The notes below the pieces were generated by a model. It had not been told where the DNA came from, made no database searches, and was given only the letters and a program-made list of their open reading frames with translations. Positions 1 to 31,366 of a stretch of 64,000 nucleotides of DNA are shown here, piece by piece. The translations under genes were made by a program, and so were the position numbers. The DNA comes from Kingdonia uniflora. Taxonomy: Eukaryota; Streptophyta; Magnoliopsida; Ranunculales; Circaeasteraceae. The stretch's first letter is position 1. Every line of letters begins with the position of its first letter. The stretch lies in the NCBI GenBank assembly GCA_014058105.1, contig JACGCM010000655.1:1114001-1178000 (forward strand), given 5' to 3'.

Positions 1-2564
1 TCCTTTGGTTCACAGCCTTGCTAGTGGCCTTCCTGCTTCTTTATAACTCCGGCTTCCGGATCCTTGCTGCCGTCTAATGGCGTTGGCGCCGTTGAGCTTG
101 AGAGTTTTTGGGGGAGACATGCTGCGCTTCTAGGTCTAAACTATTGCTTTACACCGGAAGCTCGCCCTAGCCGCCGGTGTATAGTCTAGGATTCCTCAGT
201 TTCTTCCTTTTATTTAATCGGTGGGGAACTCCTTCTTCTAAGTCTTGAGCCATAGCCTGTAAGTTGGCCATTCACAGAGCGGGACCCAGACCTTTGCATT
301 TAAAACACAACCTTTAGAGAAAGATAAGTCAAAAGAAAAGCACAGGCCTGCCTTTCCGTCGGTAGCTTCGCGCTACTCTAGTAGAAAGGTTCTGGGTAGC
401 TCGTGGATGGTTTAGGCTTAAAAAAGCAAAAGACTTGCGTACGGCGTAGCCTGAGCTTAGAGCGAGAGGAGTTGTAGTTGCTAAAGCTTACAACTACTAA
501 GAGCTCATCCGGTAAAGCAAGTAACTGATGCGAGGTAAAGAAAGCCCAGATATAGGTAGGATCCTAGAGAGATTGAAGACATGCCTGCTAAACTACAAAA
601 AAGAGGTTGATAACGAGGCCTGGGTGTGTTGGAGATGAAGAAAGGAAGACCGGAGTTATAAACAGGTCTTTTCTGATTAGAGCTATAGCTATAGAGATCC
701 CTTGATTTTTTGAATCAAAGGAAAAGCAGGAAGGAAAGACAGAGACATAGTAGGTAAGTCGAGTAGGGTGGAAAGGGAGAAGAGCGAAGGTCCTCGAGTG
801 GGTAAAGCCAGACCAAGGACCGAAGTAGATCCAGCCATTGCGTAGAATAGAGTCAAGGAAAGAAGGATCCTAGAAACTTGCGTACGAAGAAAGGTAGTTT
901 AGAGGACTGGTTGCGCTTTTCTTATGGTTTTTTTGGAGTGGTAGCTAGAAGCGTCGAGGAAGGAAGTAGCCATAGGTTAGGAACGGCACGGATTTTTCCT
1001 TAGCGTCGATTAGAGCCGGGACCTAGGAAATAAATAGTTGGAGACATCGTATGTTTTTTTTGTGAAGCGATGGGAGGATCCTTCCGTTCTCTAGTGCCTC
1101 ATCCGTCTTCTCTGGCTTCCAGTTCCTTTCGCCCCTATTCTTTGAGTCTTTGAGGCGTTTTCTCTATATCCTCGTCCTAGCTTTCCGTGGCTCTCTTTCG
1201 GCCTGCCTTTATGCGCGTTGGATCTCAAACCCACAACTGGCCAACCCTCTTTATGTAAGCTTGTAAGAAGGATCCTTTCTGTCTAGGACCATAGATCCTC
1301 AGGGAGCCTTCGCATAAAAACTCCGCGCTCTTTTTTTTTTTCCCTTTCCCTAGCCTTTGACTCCTAAGTCCCGAAGTCAATGCTGCAGAGCCAAAGTGCC
1401 CGATGCTATAACTAGGCTACATTGTCTTTTTTTCTTCGCTCTTCCCTTACCTTAAGAGAGGACTTATTGCTTTAAGAGAGGACTGATTGGGGGACCGAAG
1501 ACGAAGCTAGGCTACCTTGTCTTTTTTCTTCGCTATTCCCAAGCTGCGGGGAACCGAAGACGAATAGGCGATGACAAGCATTCTCAAGATGGTGGTCCCG
1601 GAAAGGCCAAAGAATCTTCTGTTCTTACTTATGCGTGAAAAGGCAGTGTGTTGCTTTTCCGCTGTATATAGAAGAAAGAGAGCCACGGAAGTAGTTAGGG
1701 GTCTTATCTCTAAAAGTAGCTAGAAGGCGCGTTCTAATCTTTGGTGATCCTTCGACTTGTGACCATAGTTGGGACGTATGCATTTCGATAGAAGGCCCAG
1801 CCATGGCAGTCCGCTCTTTTTTTTTACCACACCTTGATCCCGCCAGTGAATAGAAAGTTTATCTACAGTAGTTTAGGATACTCGCCCTAATGTCTTGAAG
1901 TTTGGTTCTCGGGTTTGAACATGCTATGCGTCTGTGCCCTAGGTGATCCGCGCATATGCTGACCATAGGCCCTTTAAAAACAGCTACGGAGCATCCTACT
2001 GGGCCAGCTACAGATCAGAAAACCTACTTTGGGAATGCCTCTTTTCATCCTAAGTCGACGCGAGAGTCTCCCCTAGCTCTTTTTCCATAACCAGGTCCGC
2101 CTTTGGGCCTTGCTTCCATGTGTGAAAGTCTTGAATAGAAGAAGTGACGGTCAGTCTCCAAAGCTTTTTGGGCCTAAGGCTCATAGCTACTTTGAAAGAC
2201 CAACAAAGACTCTATCTTACGCTGCAACACACCCCTAAGCTGCTGCTTTAAAAGTAGAGCTGCGACGAGTTGGGGAAAAGGGTAGGGGTAGCTGTCAACG
2301 TATTCATAGGGGCGCTTGTTTTTGCTTCTCTCTCTATAAGGACCCGGGTAAGGTAGAAGAGCGATTCTTTTTTTCGGGGGTGTGTTTTCGATCATTTGTT
2401 TTTGCGTAGGGTATCCTTCGAAAGAGCTTGCTTTCAACTGATCCGGGGTCATCCACGTAGTCGTTCCCTACCGTAGCTACATCTTATTGGAGTTTGATCC
2501 CCGCCCCAAGCTGCCGTTCGTAGGCGAGCTATTTGCGTCAGATGGGGGGTCCCACATTCTCTTG

Positions 2565-2680
2565 TCTTGCTCTAAGGCTACTGGCCTAGCTTTGAACGCA
2601 TGGCGAAAGAGGCGCATAATAAGACGAGCGTCTATCTTGCTCTAAGGCTACTGGCCTAGCTTTGAACGCATGGCGAAAGA
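2565..2680 (+). repeat. 46-bp direct duplication
   Basis: A 46-base unit beginning TCTTGCTCTAAGGCTACTGG and ending GGCGAAAGA occurs at 2565-2610 and 2635-2680, identical by eye, with 24 intervening bases that begin GGCGCATAAT. A similar GGCGCATAAA string follows the second copy by about 30 bases, so the original duplicated block may have been longer. No gene overlaps it. Confidence 0.85.
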
Positions 2681-2890
2681 AAAACGGCGCACAAAGAAGC
2701 GGGACCAACGGCGCATAAAGAGAAGATCTGGCTGCAGGTCCTTATTGCGTCACGCCTGACTCTTTGGTTTGGCTTCGAAGACAGGCTCGGTGGATGAAAG
2801 AGAAGCGCCTGACGCTCTTTTTAGAAGCTCTTTTCTTTACCAAAGCAGAACTCAAGAAAGGGGGATCAGCGTACGCAAGTCCGGCAAGGA

Positions 2891-2974
2891 AAGAAACTCC
2901 TCTTCTGACGCTTCAATCATAGAGTCTGACGCTATCCGGCAAGAAACTCCTCTTCTGACGCTTCAATCATAGAG
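2891..2974 (+). repeat. 34-bp direct duplication
   Basis: The unit begins AAGAAACTCCTCTTCTGACG and ends TCATAGAG. It occurs at 2891-2924 and 2941-2974 with 16 intervening bases. Both copies are preceded by a CCGGCAAG-like string, so the duplicated tract probably includes part of the gap. Confidence 0.85.
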
Positions 2975-5545
2975 CTAAGGACAAATCAGGTGTTTTTTTT
3001 TTTGTTGAGTATTGAGATGGCTTCACGCCGTATTCTAGCGGTCACTCGTCGCCTATGTTCCAGAAAAGCCAGTATGAGAAGCTATCTTTCTCAGAGCACC
3101 CCGAAAGAAGAAACCTCTTGCGGCCTTTCGGGACTGTAGTGCAGGAAAGATTCACCCCCCCCGCCATTGCCTAGGCCCAGCTCTGACTCGCCTGTAGTGC
3201 TAGCTCTGGGTTCGAGTGACATGGACTCCCTAACCACGCCATACCCCTATGTCTTCTTAAACATGAGAGTGGGTCTTAAGACCTCTACCGTAACAACGTA
3301 GTTTCCCCCAAGCCTCACTCTACCGTAAAAAAAAACAACGTACTTTCCCCCAAGCCTCATCTTCTTTTCATGGAGATAGATCACTGGCCCTCGCTATCGA
3401 ACTGCCTAAGAAAGCCGCTATGATATACCTTTCAAAGTAGCCCCGCGTTGTTGACGAGCTTGAGATCTGGACTCGAAACGCAGACATCCTTGCTATGTCT
3501 AAACTGCCTAGTCGGTCATGGCCTTCCTAATACCTTCTTGCGCCTTCCTAATACCTTCTGCAATGGAATCAACCTGATTCAGGCCTTAGTGATTGCCCCT
3601 CTCTGCCCTTTACTGCTTTGCATGACCGCCCCCCCCTCGCTACGCTAATGGGACATCCAATATGGGAGAGAGCCATAGGGCCCCTTTTAAAAAGAGACGT
3701 CCGCTAACTACTTTTTTATCTTTAACCAATTAGAGTAGTTGTAGTTTAGGATCCTCGTACGCAAGTTTTTTTCTCTTTTCCGCTATCTAAAATAAGCAGC
3801 TTGGAGCTGCGGAAAACTCGAAAAGAGTATTGGATGTCCCACCAGTTGCGCTCTTTTTTGATCTTCCTCCTGGAAAAGAGTACAGGCCAGTTGCGCTCAT
3901 AGTGACTGACGCGGGAGGTAAAGCTAGGAGTCCACCCCTCCTAGCTTTTGGACATCACAGCTACCCTGCCGCATCGTAGCGGTCTACTTACTATAGCTAT
4001 AGACAAAGAAGGGGTCTGAAACTTTGACCCGTCTTCTTTTCCTTGGTCTACAAATTCCTGCCAGCGGGAATGCTGTCATCGTGCTTCGCAAGTCAAGAAG
4101 GGGTCTGAAACTTTGCCCTGTCTTCGATGTCTACAACTTCCTGTCAAGATAAAAGTTAGAGAGAAGAAAAAGACAGCGAAGGGTGAGAACAAACAGCTAG
4201 GGCAGGGAGCTTATGTTGATAGTGGGACTGACGCAAGGATCCTAGGGAGAGGGTAAGCCCCAGAGAAAGCCCGTGTCTAGTCTTCTTCGTCTGATCCAGT
4301 AGTGTGTTGGAGATCCTTGGTTTAAAAGGGCTTTAAAAGTAGTTTCGTTCCTAGGGACGCTTGTTGTGTTTTAGCCAGACGCTCGGAAAGAAAGAAAAGA
4401 GATCGATGAGTAGAAGTTTAAAAGGGTGGGCCAGATCAACCAGATCCGCTGAGATGCTACCTAGTAGGCTATTTGGTCCGGTCATCTTGTGCGCTTTAAA
4501 AAGCCTAGTGGTGGACTGTGTGAACCCAACCCCAACCCTATATAGAGTAGGTAGAGTAGGCTTTAGTAGTTTAGGACTTGCGTACGTTAAAAAAGACGAA
4601 GCGAAGTGAGGGTGTGTTGCTGAAGTCTATAGGGTCTCGGGTCGGGATCCTATGATGGTCTACGAGATGGCCAATCTCTCTCATATCTCGTGTCCAAGGC
4701 ACCCTGGAAGAGTGGAAGGAACTACGTAAGGCTTGTCCTTGTCCAGAGAGAAGCATAGTGAGGTATCCATAGACGAGATAGTAGCACGCACTTAGGGCCG
4801 ATGAAGCGGTCCAAAAAACGAGGGTGGTTTAGGTAGTTTAGCGGAGGACTAGTACAAAGTACCAAAGAGCGTCCTGCAACAGAAAGAGAAAGGTAGAACC
4901 CTAAAGGCTTTAAAAAGAGGTTGTGGTAATGCTCACTATAGGCTGTAGTGGCTTTGCCGACTCCGGTTGTCCTTGTTTTTCTTTGCCCACAGGAGCTAGT
5001 CATGCAAACTTGCGTACGGCGAAGCAAGTCATGGAAAGGTGCGAAAAGTCAGTCATGGAAAAGTGAAGCAAGCCGTGCAAAATAGACATTACGGTGAAGC
5101 AAGTCTCCCACTTGCGTACGCCGATATAGCATTGGTTGGTTTGGTGAATCAAGAGGTAGCCTAGGTTTTAAGCAGTTGGGGGTAGCCTAGTTTTGGAAAA
5201 GGCTAAGCTACTTGAAACTTGCGTAAGGAAAGGTAGCCGTACGCAAGTTTCAAGTAGCTTAAAGTAGCTCCGTTCCTAAACTACGAGGCTCCAAACTACA
5301 AACTACAAAGAGTCAAGGATCTTTAGAGCTAGGAGTTCAGGTGCACTATAACCTTGTGTAGGACAGGCGCATCCAAGATTGAGCCCGTAGTTTAGGGCTC
5401 AATTCCGTACTTGCTCTTGCCAACGGTTTGGGCCGCTCTTACGCTGCTTCGGCGGGTGCCCTTCACAAAGTAGCAGCGGGTGTGTTGCAGAGCAAGGCAA
5501 GGCTAAACTTTGGCGCAGGGACAACAAAGAAGACAGCAGTGTGTT

Positions 5546-5650
5546 AAAGACTCATGCATAGAAAACGGGCTACATCCATCGCATAACTCGAAGACAGCAC
5601 AGAAAGACTCATGCATAGAAAACGGGCTACATCCATTGCATAACTCGAAG
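5546..5650 (+). repeat. 48-bp direct duplication
   Basis: Two 48-base copies (5546-5593 and 5603-5650) begin AAAGACTCATGCATAG and end ATAACTCGAAG. They differ by one visible substitution (CATCG against CATTG). The 73-codon open frame through them owes its internal protein repeat to this duplication and is not a recognisable gene. Confidence 0.85.
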
Positions 5651-5921
5651 AAAAGCCAAAAGAGATCCCATTCAATCAAGAATAACCGTAAGAAGTCCGC
5701 CTTTTGGATAGGTAGCCAGAGGTGTGGGTGAAAGACGTAGTTTAAAAGGGTGAAAGACAGAAAAGGTTCCCTTTCCTCTTCTCGACTTGTGTCCAATGAG
5801 TTTGCCCTTATTTAACTCTTTTTAAAGCCCTCCGGTATTTATTTGGACTTCTCTAAACCACTTAGAGCGTAGATAGTGGTAATGTCTATAGTAACCCTTA
5901 TTCTTCAGATCATGAGTCAAC

Positions 5922-5987
5922 CGCCTCCACTGTGTTTTGGACACGTAGCTCTATCGCCTCCACTGTGTTTTGGACACGTAGCTCTAT
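5922..5987 (+). repeat. 33-bp perfect tandem duplication
   Basis: Two adjoining 33-base copies begin CGCCTCCACTGTGTTTTGG and end GTAGCTCTAT. They match exactly with no spacer, indicating a recent slippage or unequal-recombination event. Confidence 0.9.
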
Positions 5988-6074
5988 GAATCTCCCTATA
6001 GATAGGCGAGATTCCCTTCTCATACATTCTCCTCTTCTTCCCGATCTGCAATTCTTCTCTAAAACACACTACTC

Positions 6075-6275
6075 TTCCCTCGCCTTCGCTATCGCTAGAA
6101 GTAGGATCATGGCGAGTATTCCCTCGCCTTCGCTATCACTAGAAGTAGGATCATGGCGAAATGGAGTCTGCCCGATCCGCGGGAATACGTTCTTCTCTTC
6201 TTCCCGATCTGCGGGAGTAGGATCATGGCGAAGTGGAGTCTTCGCTATCACTAGAAGTAGGATCATAGCGAAATG
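6075..6275 (+). repeat. Degenerate tandem cluster, TAGAAGTAGGATCATGGCGA units
   Basis: The string CTTCGCTATCRCTAGAAGTA followed by GGATCATRGCGAAATGG recurs near 6085, 6130 and 6240, with a partial copy near 6211 where it joins TTCTTCCCGATCTGCGGGA. That second string also occurs upstream near 6030, so copies are interleaved and not simply head to tail. No gene is involved. Confidence 0.75.
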
Positions 6276-7650
6276 GGGTCAGCTTATCCCTTTCCTGTGG
6301 TGCCCTATGCTTTCTAAAGGTTGAGAGTGCCAAGTGAGCTCTGGGAAAGGTGATCCCCTCTGGTCCTTTACGCCGTTCAGACGTTGGCTTTTCAATCCGC
6401 GTTGACGTTGAATGAAACTCCAAGTAGAAGTCTTAGGATGATGCGCGTCTGTAGCTTGAGTCCTTCCTATCGGTATGCAACACACCCTAAAACAATAGCT
6501 GGAAAAGAAGATAGGTCCTTTATGGACTATGAAAGAAAAGACAAAAGGTTATCTATGCGCACATGCCACTTATTGTCTTTTCTTTGCAATCCTCCCACTC
6601 CCAGTAGCGGGTAAAGAGGAGCTCCAAAGCTACCCTATATCCAAACGCAGTATGAAACCTTTAGCCACGACTAAAAAAACCAACAAAAAGAACCACTTTG
6701 GGGCACCTTAGGGGTAGGGGGTTGCACGTATCAATCTTTCGTAGTTTAGGATCCTTGCTTACAGGACCAAGACTCTCGCAATCTTTCTATTGCTTACAGG
6801 GTAGGGGGGGGGTAAAAAAAGCGTATCAATTTACTTCCTTACTTCTTACTTCCTTACTTCTTTTCCTAGCAAACCACCTTTCTATTGCTTACAGGACCAA
6901 GACTCTCGCAATCGTTGACAGGAACTTAGAGGACCAAGACTATCGCAATCGTCAACAGGAACTGGAACTTACACAGGACCAAGACTATCTCAATCGTCGA
7001 CAGGAAGAGAAGAAGGCGAAACTTTCACTTTCAGTAAAGCTACTGTGAACGAATCCACCTAGGCGCCTTAGCGAAGAAGTAGAGGCGTCTAACGTTGTAG
7101 TTTAGAGGGCAAGAAATGATCTCGTATGGCGACCGACCTATAAGTGTTCCGGTGAGCATTCGAAGTTTCAAACTCAGATTCTTTCGATCCTCTTAGAAAG
7201 CCCTGTTAGCAACAAATCGATCTTGTTAAAGCCTATCGATCCTCTTAGAAAGCCCTGTTAGCAAGCCCTCTTAAAGCCTACTAGAGATCATATAGAGATC
7301 ATATTCCACTGGACTTCCCTGCTTCTGACTTCCTTACTTCTTTTCCTAGCAAACCACTGCGTAGAAGAAATTTAAGAACCAACGCATCCTATAGCTAAAG
7401 CAACGCTTCCGTGCCGAATCCTAAAAAGCGAAGCCGAGCAAGTTAGGTAGCTTTCTAAACTACTTAGAATAGGTAACAAAAGACGATGGAAAAGATGATG
7501 GAAAAAAGGATCCTGTGTTTTAGAGCTAGTGCCAAAGTCGTTTGGAGGCGGAAAAGAGGAAAAATAGGGACCTACACCGGTTGGGTCTTTGAAAAAAGAA
7601 GAGTAGTTGTAGTTTAGAAGCAAAAAAAGTGGGCTCCTAACTACCTTTTG

Positions 7651-8283
7651 TATAGGCCAGTAGAAAAACCTACGCCGAGAAGGAGGCCCTTACCTTATCC
7701 CTTATTGTTGCCACTAGGTCTGTCTATTTGTTGCCGAAGTCAAAGCGATGTCGGTAGTTGATGTCGTCATTACTACAAAAAGATAAGCAAGACCCGTCTT
7801 GCATTACCGCTACGCAAGATTACCGCTACACAAGATTGCCGCCCTTTTTTGACTATAGCTATAGACCCGAGAAGACGAACGCATTTTGCTTTCCCCGTAC
7901 GCAAGTTAGATTGCGGCTACTATAGGTTGCCGCCCGCTACTATAGACCCTAGAAGACGAACGCGTTTTGCTTTCCCCGTACGCAAGTAAAAAGTAGTTTA
8001 CTTGCGTACGAAAAAAAGACCTTTTCTTTCGCTAACTACTTCTTGGCAGCTTGGAGCGACTTCTTACCCTACCTCTTGAGTGCCCGCTTTTAAAAGAAAG
8101 CAAAAGTCCTTCGTCTTCTTTCAAGCAAAAGGCCTTCGTCTTCTTTCATAGCGGTAGTAATGACGACATAAACTACCGCCTTTTAGAGCTTTGACTTCGA
8201 GGTTCCGGCAAGAAAAGTTGATGGCAACAATAAGGCAGGAGTTAAGGGCCTCCTTCTCGGCGTAGGTTTTTCTACAGGCCTAT
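7651..8283. repeat. Imperfect long inverted repeat
   Basis: The left arm 7651-7713 (beginning TATAGGCCAG, ending TTATTGTTGCCA) is the near reverse complement of 8221-8283. A second pair lies inside it: 7752-7776 (CGGTAGTTGATGTCGTCATT...) against 8154-8178. Between the arms is a direct duplication of an AGAAGACGAACGC(A/G)TTTTGC block ending in a CGTACGCAAGT module, at about 7867-7912 and 7945-7988. The whole could fold as a large cruciform or arise by palindrome-forming recombination. Confidence 0.8.
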
Positions 8284-8445
8284 GCAAAAGAGGAGGAAGC
8301 AACCGGCAAGACAAAAGAAGCTCAGGAAGGAAAAGAAGCAACCGGCAAGACAAAAGAAGCTCGGGAACATAGTGATAAGACAAAGCCACGGAAGACGGGG
8401 AAATCCACAGCTGGCAAGACAAAAGAAGCTCGGGAAACAGTAGTT
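8240..8445 (+). repeat. Degenerate repeat, GGCAAGACAAAAGAAGCTC units
   Basis: The string CCGGCAAGACAAAAGAAGCTC, or a close variant, followed by RGGAA, occurs near 8308, 8343 and 8411 with unequal spacers. It makes an open frame on the minus strand with repeated LLLSCRLLP-like residues, which I regard as a repeat artefact. Confidence 0.7.
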
Positions 8446-10747
8446 TAGAAGCTCGGGTTTGTCTTGTGTAGTTTAGAAGCGGAATAAAGAAAGGGAATGA
8501 AAGAAGCGGAAGGTGTAGTTTAGAAGCGTTATTTTTGGCGCGATGGAGCCCATTAGCTAACTATCCTTGACGCACGTCCTCCACTATGAGAAAGATACGC
8601 TTTTCTCTATACCCGGTAGCTTTAGCAACTCCGCTCTTCCAGCTGCTCCGGCTGACTATCTTATCCCGCTGCTCCGGTCTTCCAGCTGCTCCGAGTGACT
8701 ATCTTACGGCTGGCAAGGATCCTGAGTGAGTAGCTCAGTTCTTCTTCCTGCTGGCATCGTGCGTTGAGTTTGGTTCTCTTTCGCGTTCTTCAAGTGAGGA
8801 GCTCTATCTGCATCTTTTAGAGCTATGAGTTGGCTCTCTTTCGCGTTGAGCTGGCGAGCATTGAGCTCTAGTCGCGTTGGTCAACTAGCGCTACTGCCGG
8901 AGCTCTCTCTGCTTTTATTTAGAGCTATGCGTCGTTAGCTAGGAGCTAGGTTGCCAGGCTTTCTTTCTTCTATCTTGCATCTTGCCACGCGACTTTTTTT
9001 ACAAGTCACATTATGGAGCTATAGGAGCCAGTTATAGCCTTCTCGTAACCCTACCGTATAGGTCAATCTCCGTACGCAAGTTACTCGCACTGACGCTATG
9101 CATAGGAGTCCTATTAGCGCTAACCCACTCACTAGGATCCTCATGTGACTTCTTCTTCGATGTGACTTTCCTTCTTCTCGTGGATTGCTTTCTTCGGCTT
9201 TCAAAGAACTCCCAGCAGCGGAATCCCACTATAGCAGCTACTGGAGAGATGATGGAAAAAAGGCAGCACCACCTTTTGGTAGTTTGGACCAGCACTAGTT
9301 TTGCCTTCACCACTACGAGAAAGACATGCATTCTTCCCCTAAACTACCATCGAACGTATCCCTCCGAAGCAAGTCACTCATATAGGCATTACCCACTATG
9401 AAAGAAGACTAGAAAGCGTGGGTTTGTCTATAGCTAGGACCAAAGACGTAGTTGTAGTTTGTAGTTTGGAAGCTTGTTTTTGATGATGGAACAGTAGTTT
9501 ACTTACGGTAGTTTACGCGCAACTTTTAGTAGTTGTAGTTTGGAGTGGAAGCCGGACTTGCGTACGTTTAAAGTAGTTAGAGAGAGAACCGAGCAATCGC
9601 TTTAAAAAGGAGTTGCATTCTTTATACCACTACCCGAGGTCTATAGCGCCGGATAAGTAGTTTAGCGGTAGCTTAGGATCCTTGTCATTTCTATAGTCGC
9701 GTACTATGAAGTCGCAGGAGAAAAGACTTGGTTTCCTTCATCAAAAACAAGCTTCCTTCTTTCTCTTATTCCCTTTTAAACGTACGCAAGTCCGTTAAAA
9801 AATAGCTCTTTTCCTTGTAATGTATATTTCCACATTGAACCTATTGACGCGCTTCCTTCGCCTTTTCTATTCGGTAGCTTCACTATAGAAAAATCCTACA
9901 CTTGCGTACGTGGATTATATGAAAGATTAGAGTTTACGTACGCAAGTTGCGTTTATTTCATTCTTACAGTGGAAAAGATGATGGAAAATGTAGCTGTTAA
10001 GTAGTTGTAGTTTGTAGTTTGGACACCCTTTTTGGTTGTAGACTTACGTAGTTTGTAGTTTGGATCCTAGTGCAACAACTACCACTATTTATAACGGTGC
10101 CCTTCTTTTCGATCTTTCTACAGCTCTCATATCTATCTATAGGTAGAGAAGCATTAGCTCTAAGAACGAAGAGCTCCTATAGCTATAGACAGACGTAGGT
10201 CTAGGATGAAACGTAGGTCTAGGGCACCAGAGTGAAATAAGAGTCACTTGCGTACGACGAAAGCACCTCCGCATCGCATGGGGTTTTTAGCAAAGGGCTC
10301 CCACCTATAACCACTAGGAACTAGGAAAGAATGGCATTTGGACTCCTAGCAAATCGCTCCAACCTACCTTTTAGACCTACCTTTTAGACCTATTATCGAG
10401 TGTTAGACCTATTATCGAAAGATCCCGGCTGTTTTTTTTAGCAAATCGCTGTTAAAAAAATAGACATTACGGGGAAAAGGCTATCGCTTCGGCAGCACAC
10501 TAATAGGATACTGTAGAAAAATAAAATAGGCTAACTCACTCAAAGCAAAGCAGTAACCAACTAAAAAAAGAAACCATTGGTTTATTGCTTGGTGACTCCT
10601 ATTTATTTCTATAACCCACTACGAGTCCGTTTGACAACGCTCTTCAGAGTAGTTGTAGTTTGGGGCCGGTTTTTTTTTGTTGGGAGAAGAAGCGTTGCCA
10701 ATGATGGCTCTCAAAGCTTGAATAGCGCGTTGATCTCTGTACGCAAG

Positions 10748-10812
10748 TTTCCTCTTTTCTGAGCGCCTTAATTTCCTCTTTTCTGAGCGCCTTAATTTCC
10801 TCTTTTCTGAGA
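10748..10812 (+). repeat. nad7: 24-bp tandem repeat upstream of nad7
   Basis: A 24-base unit beginning TTTCCTCTTTTCTGAGCGCC is present twice in full (10748-10771, 10772-10795) and once in part (10796-10812). It begins immediately after a CGTACGCAAG module and lies about 170 bases before the nad7 start codon, so it may fall in the 5' untranslated region. A run of 15 A bases follows at about 10912-10926. Confidence 0.8.
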
Positions 10813-10982
10813 CTAGCTCGCTTGTCGCTGTGCTTGCATTGATATACATTAGGTGCTATGTGATGTTGCGAAGCTCAGGCCGAGTTGAAGTCTCCTTTCA
10901 TTCACTAGGAGAAAAAAAAAAAAAAAGGCGCTACTGGACAAGCAACAAGGGAATCCTCTCTTTCGAATTGGAGCGCACACCC

Positions 10983-30130
<19,148 letters not shown>

Positions 30131-30145
<15 letters not shown>

Positions 30146-30178
30146 GCAGAGGTAGATAGGGTAGGCAGATAGGTAGGC
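30131..30178 (+). repeat. nad7: Tandem repeat over the nad7 stop codon
   Basis: The string GAGGTAGATAGGTAGGCA at the end of the coding region is repeated, slightly altered, as GAGGTAGATAGGGTAGGCA and then GATAGGTAGG. The last codons and the stop have therefore been duplicated into the 3' untranslated region by slippage. The first TAG in frame (30143-30145) is still used, so the protein end is not changed. Confidence 0.75.
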
Positions 30179-30272
30179 CTTAAAAAAAACGCGTGCCCGA
30201 GCCATAGACCAAACCCCTTGAAATTCCCACTTGATTCGAAGAACAAGACCTAACATCTTCTACTCACCGCCG

Positions 30273-30309
30273 CCAATTTTCCTTTATTGCGAGCCAAAAG
30301 GAAAATTGG
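30273..30309 (+). terminator. nad7: Candidate nad7 3' stem-loop
   Basis: The arm CCAATTTTCCTTT (30273-30285) is perfectly complementary to AAAGGAAAATTGG (30297-30309) with an 11-base loop. It begins 127 bases after the nad7 stop. Plant mitochondrial mRNA 3' ends are often set or protected by such stem-loops or by PPR-protein footprints, so this is a plausible mRNA 3'-end element. That role is inferred; the hairpin itself is seen directly. Confidence 0.55.
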
Positions 30310-30403
30310 ATGCACAACTTCGAGATCCAAGGATCCTCCCAACTTGCGTACGACGACTAGTTTTTCAATCTTCATAGAATAGACGAAGTGCAACTGAGTC
30401 ATA

Positions 30404-30481
30404 ACCTATAGGAGGATGAGCCGTTGAGTACCTATAGGAGGATGAGCCGTTGAGTACCTATAGGAGGATGAGCCGTTGAGT
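30404..30481 (+). repeat. Three perfect 26-bp tandem copies
   Basis: The unit begins ACCTATAGGAGGATGAGCCG and ends TTGAGT. Copies lie at 30404-30429, 30430-30455 and 30456-30481, with no visible differences. The unit contains ATAGGAGGATGAG, which looks like a ribosome-binding site but has no reading frame behind it. Confidence 0.92.
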
Positions 30482-31243
30482 TTCGATCTTTTCTTTATTA
30501 GCCATGAGTAGAGCCGCCAGTCAGCTAGGATCCTTCTAGTTTTGTCAATTCTTTTGGAGAAGGATTCTTGGTTTTGTGGAAAGTAGTTAGAGCTAGAGAG
30601 TAGTTAGAGGCTATTTTATCTAGTGCGCAAATATCCTTATAGCTAGACTACTCAGCTATACGCATATATGGATAAAGTAGGAGCCTGTAGGCGCTCCTTA
30701 ACTACCGGCAACACAGAACTAGAAAGTCTCAACCTTTAGGAGTCGGTTTCGGGTGAGAGCAAGAAAGTCTCATAGGAGTTGGTTTCGGGTGAGAGCAAGA
30801 AATCGCCTACTCTAGGTTATACGTGAAAGAGAAGCAAGAAATCGCCTACTCGAGGTTATAGGTTAGTTAAAGGTAAGCTAGAAAGGAGTTTAAAAAGGCA
30901 AAAGAATTTACAAATAGGATCCTTGGCAAGTAGTATAGTCATGATAGTGATCCAGTGATACGAACCGAGCTAGGCTGATGACTCAAGATGTTGGATAGAG
31001 AGTATAGCCAAGTGTAGTTTGGAAGCTTTCTAAACTACCGTAGTGCCCACTAAAACACAGAATAGGTTCTCAAAACTACGGAACTTGCGTACAAGGAATC
31101 TGTTAGAGCTCCGGTTTCCTAGGGACACCATAGGCTGCTCTTGAATGGCTTGAAGGATCCTTGGCCTTTCTTCCTAGGATCCTTCGCTAGATCAGACAGG
31201 CACCTAGGCGAATATGGAGAAGGTTGTAGGCTTGTCGTCTCAT

Positions 31244-31366
31244 TTCGTAGTCCATGAAAAGAAACCACTACCTTGGGTGTGTTGCAGCCTTCGGGGAAAA
31301 GGTAAATTCGTAGTCCATGAAAAGAAACCACTACCTCGGGTGTGTTGCAGCCTTCGGGGAAAAGGT
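31244..31366 (+). repeat. 60-bp direct duplication carrying GTGTGTTGCAG
   Basis: Two 60-base copies (31244-31303, 31307-31366) begin TTCGTAGTCCATGAAAAG and end CGGGGAAAAGGT, with one difference (CCTTGG against CCTCGG). Each contains the dispersed module GGTGTGTTGCAG. Confidence 0.88.

Larger units (their letters stand above)
1..10982. other. Repeat-rich intergenic spacer upstream of nad7
   Basis: I recognise no coding or RNA gene here. Open frames are short, overlap on both strands and run through repeats. The stretch contains local tandem duplications (listed separately), an imperfect inverted repeat around 7651-8283, many homopolymer runs, and dispersed micro-repeats such as ACTTGCGTACG (for example near 431, 887, 4576, 5112, 7903, 9556 and 9901) and GTAGTTTAG. 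Micro-repeat density is lower in the first 4 kb than after about 8 kb. The texture matches spacer DNA of large plant mitochondrial genomes. Confidence 0.75.

Noticed and set aside
8720..8760. TAGCTCAGTT string suggesting a tRNA D arm
   Set aside because: No anticodon arm, T arm or acceptor complement follows.
10912..10926. Run of 15 A, possible retro-insertion tail
   Set aside because: No target duplication or processed coding sequence adjoins; homopolymer runs of A or T are common across the window.
30404..30481. AGGAGGATGAG as ribosome-binding site plus start
   Set aside because: It is part of a three-copy tandem repeat and no sustained frame follows; plant mitochondria do not rely on such sites.
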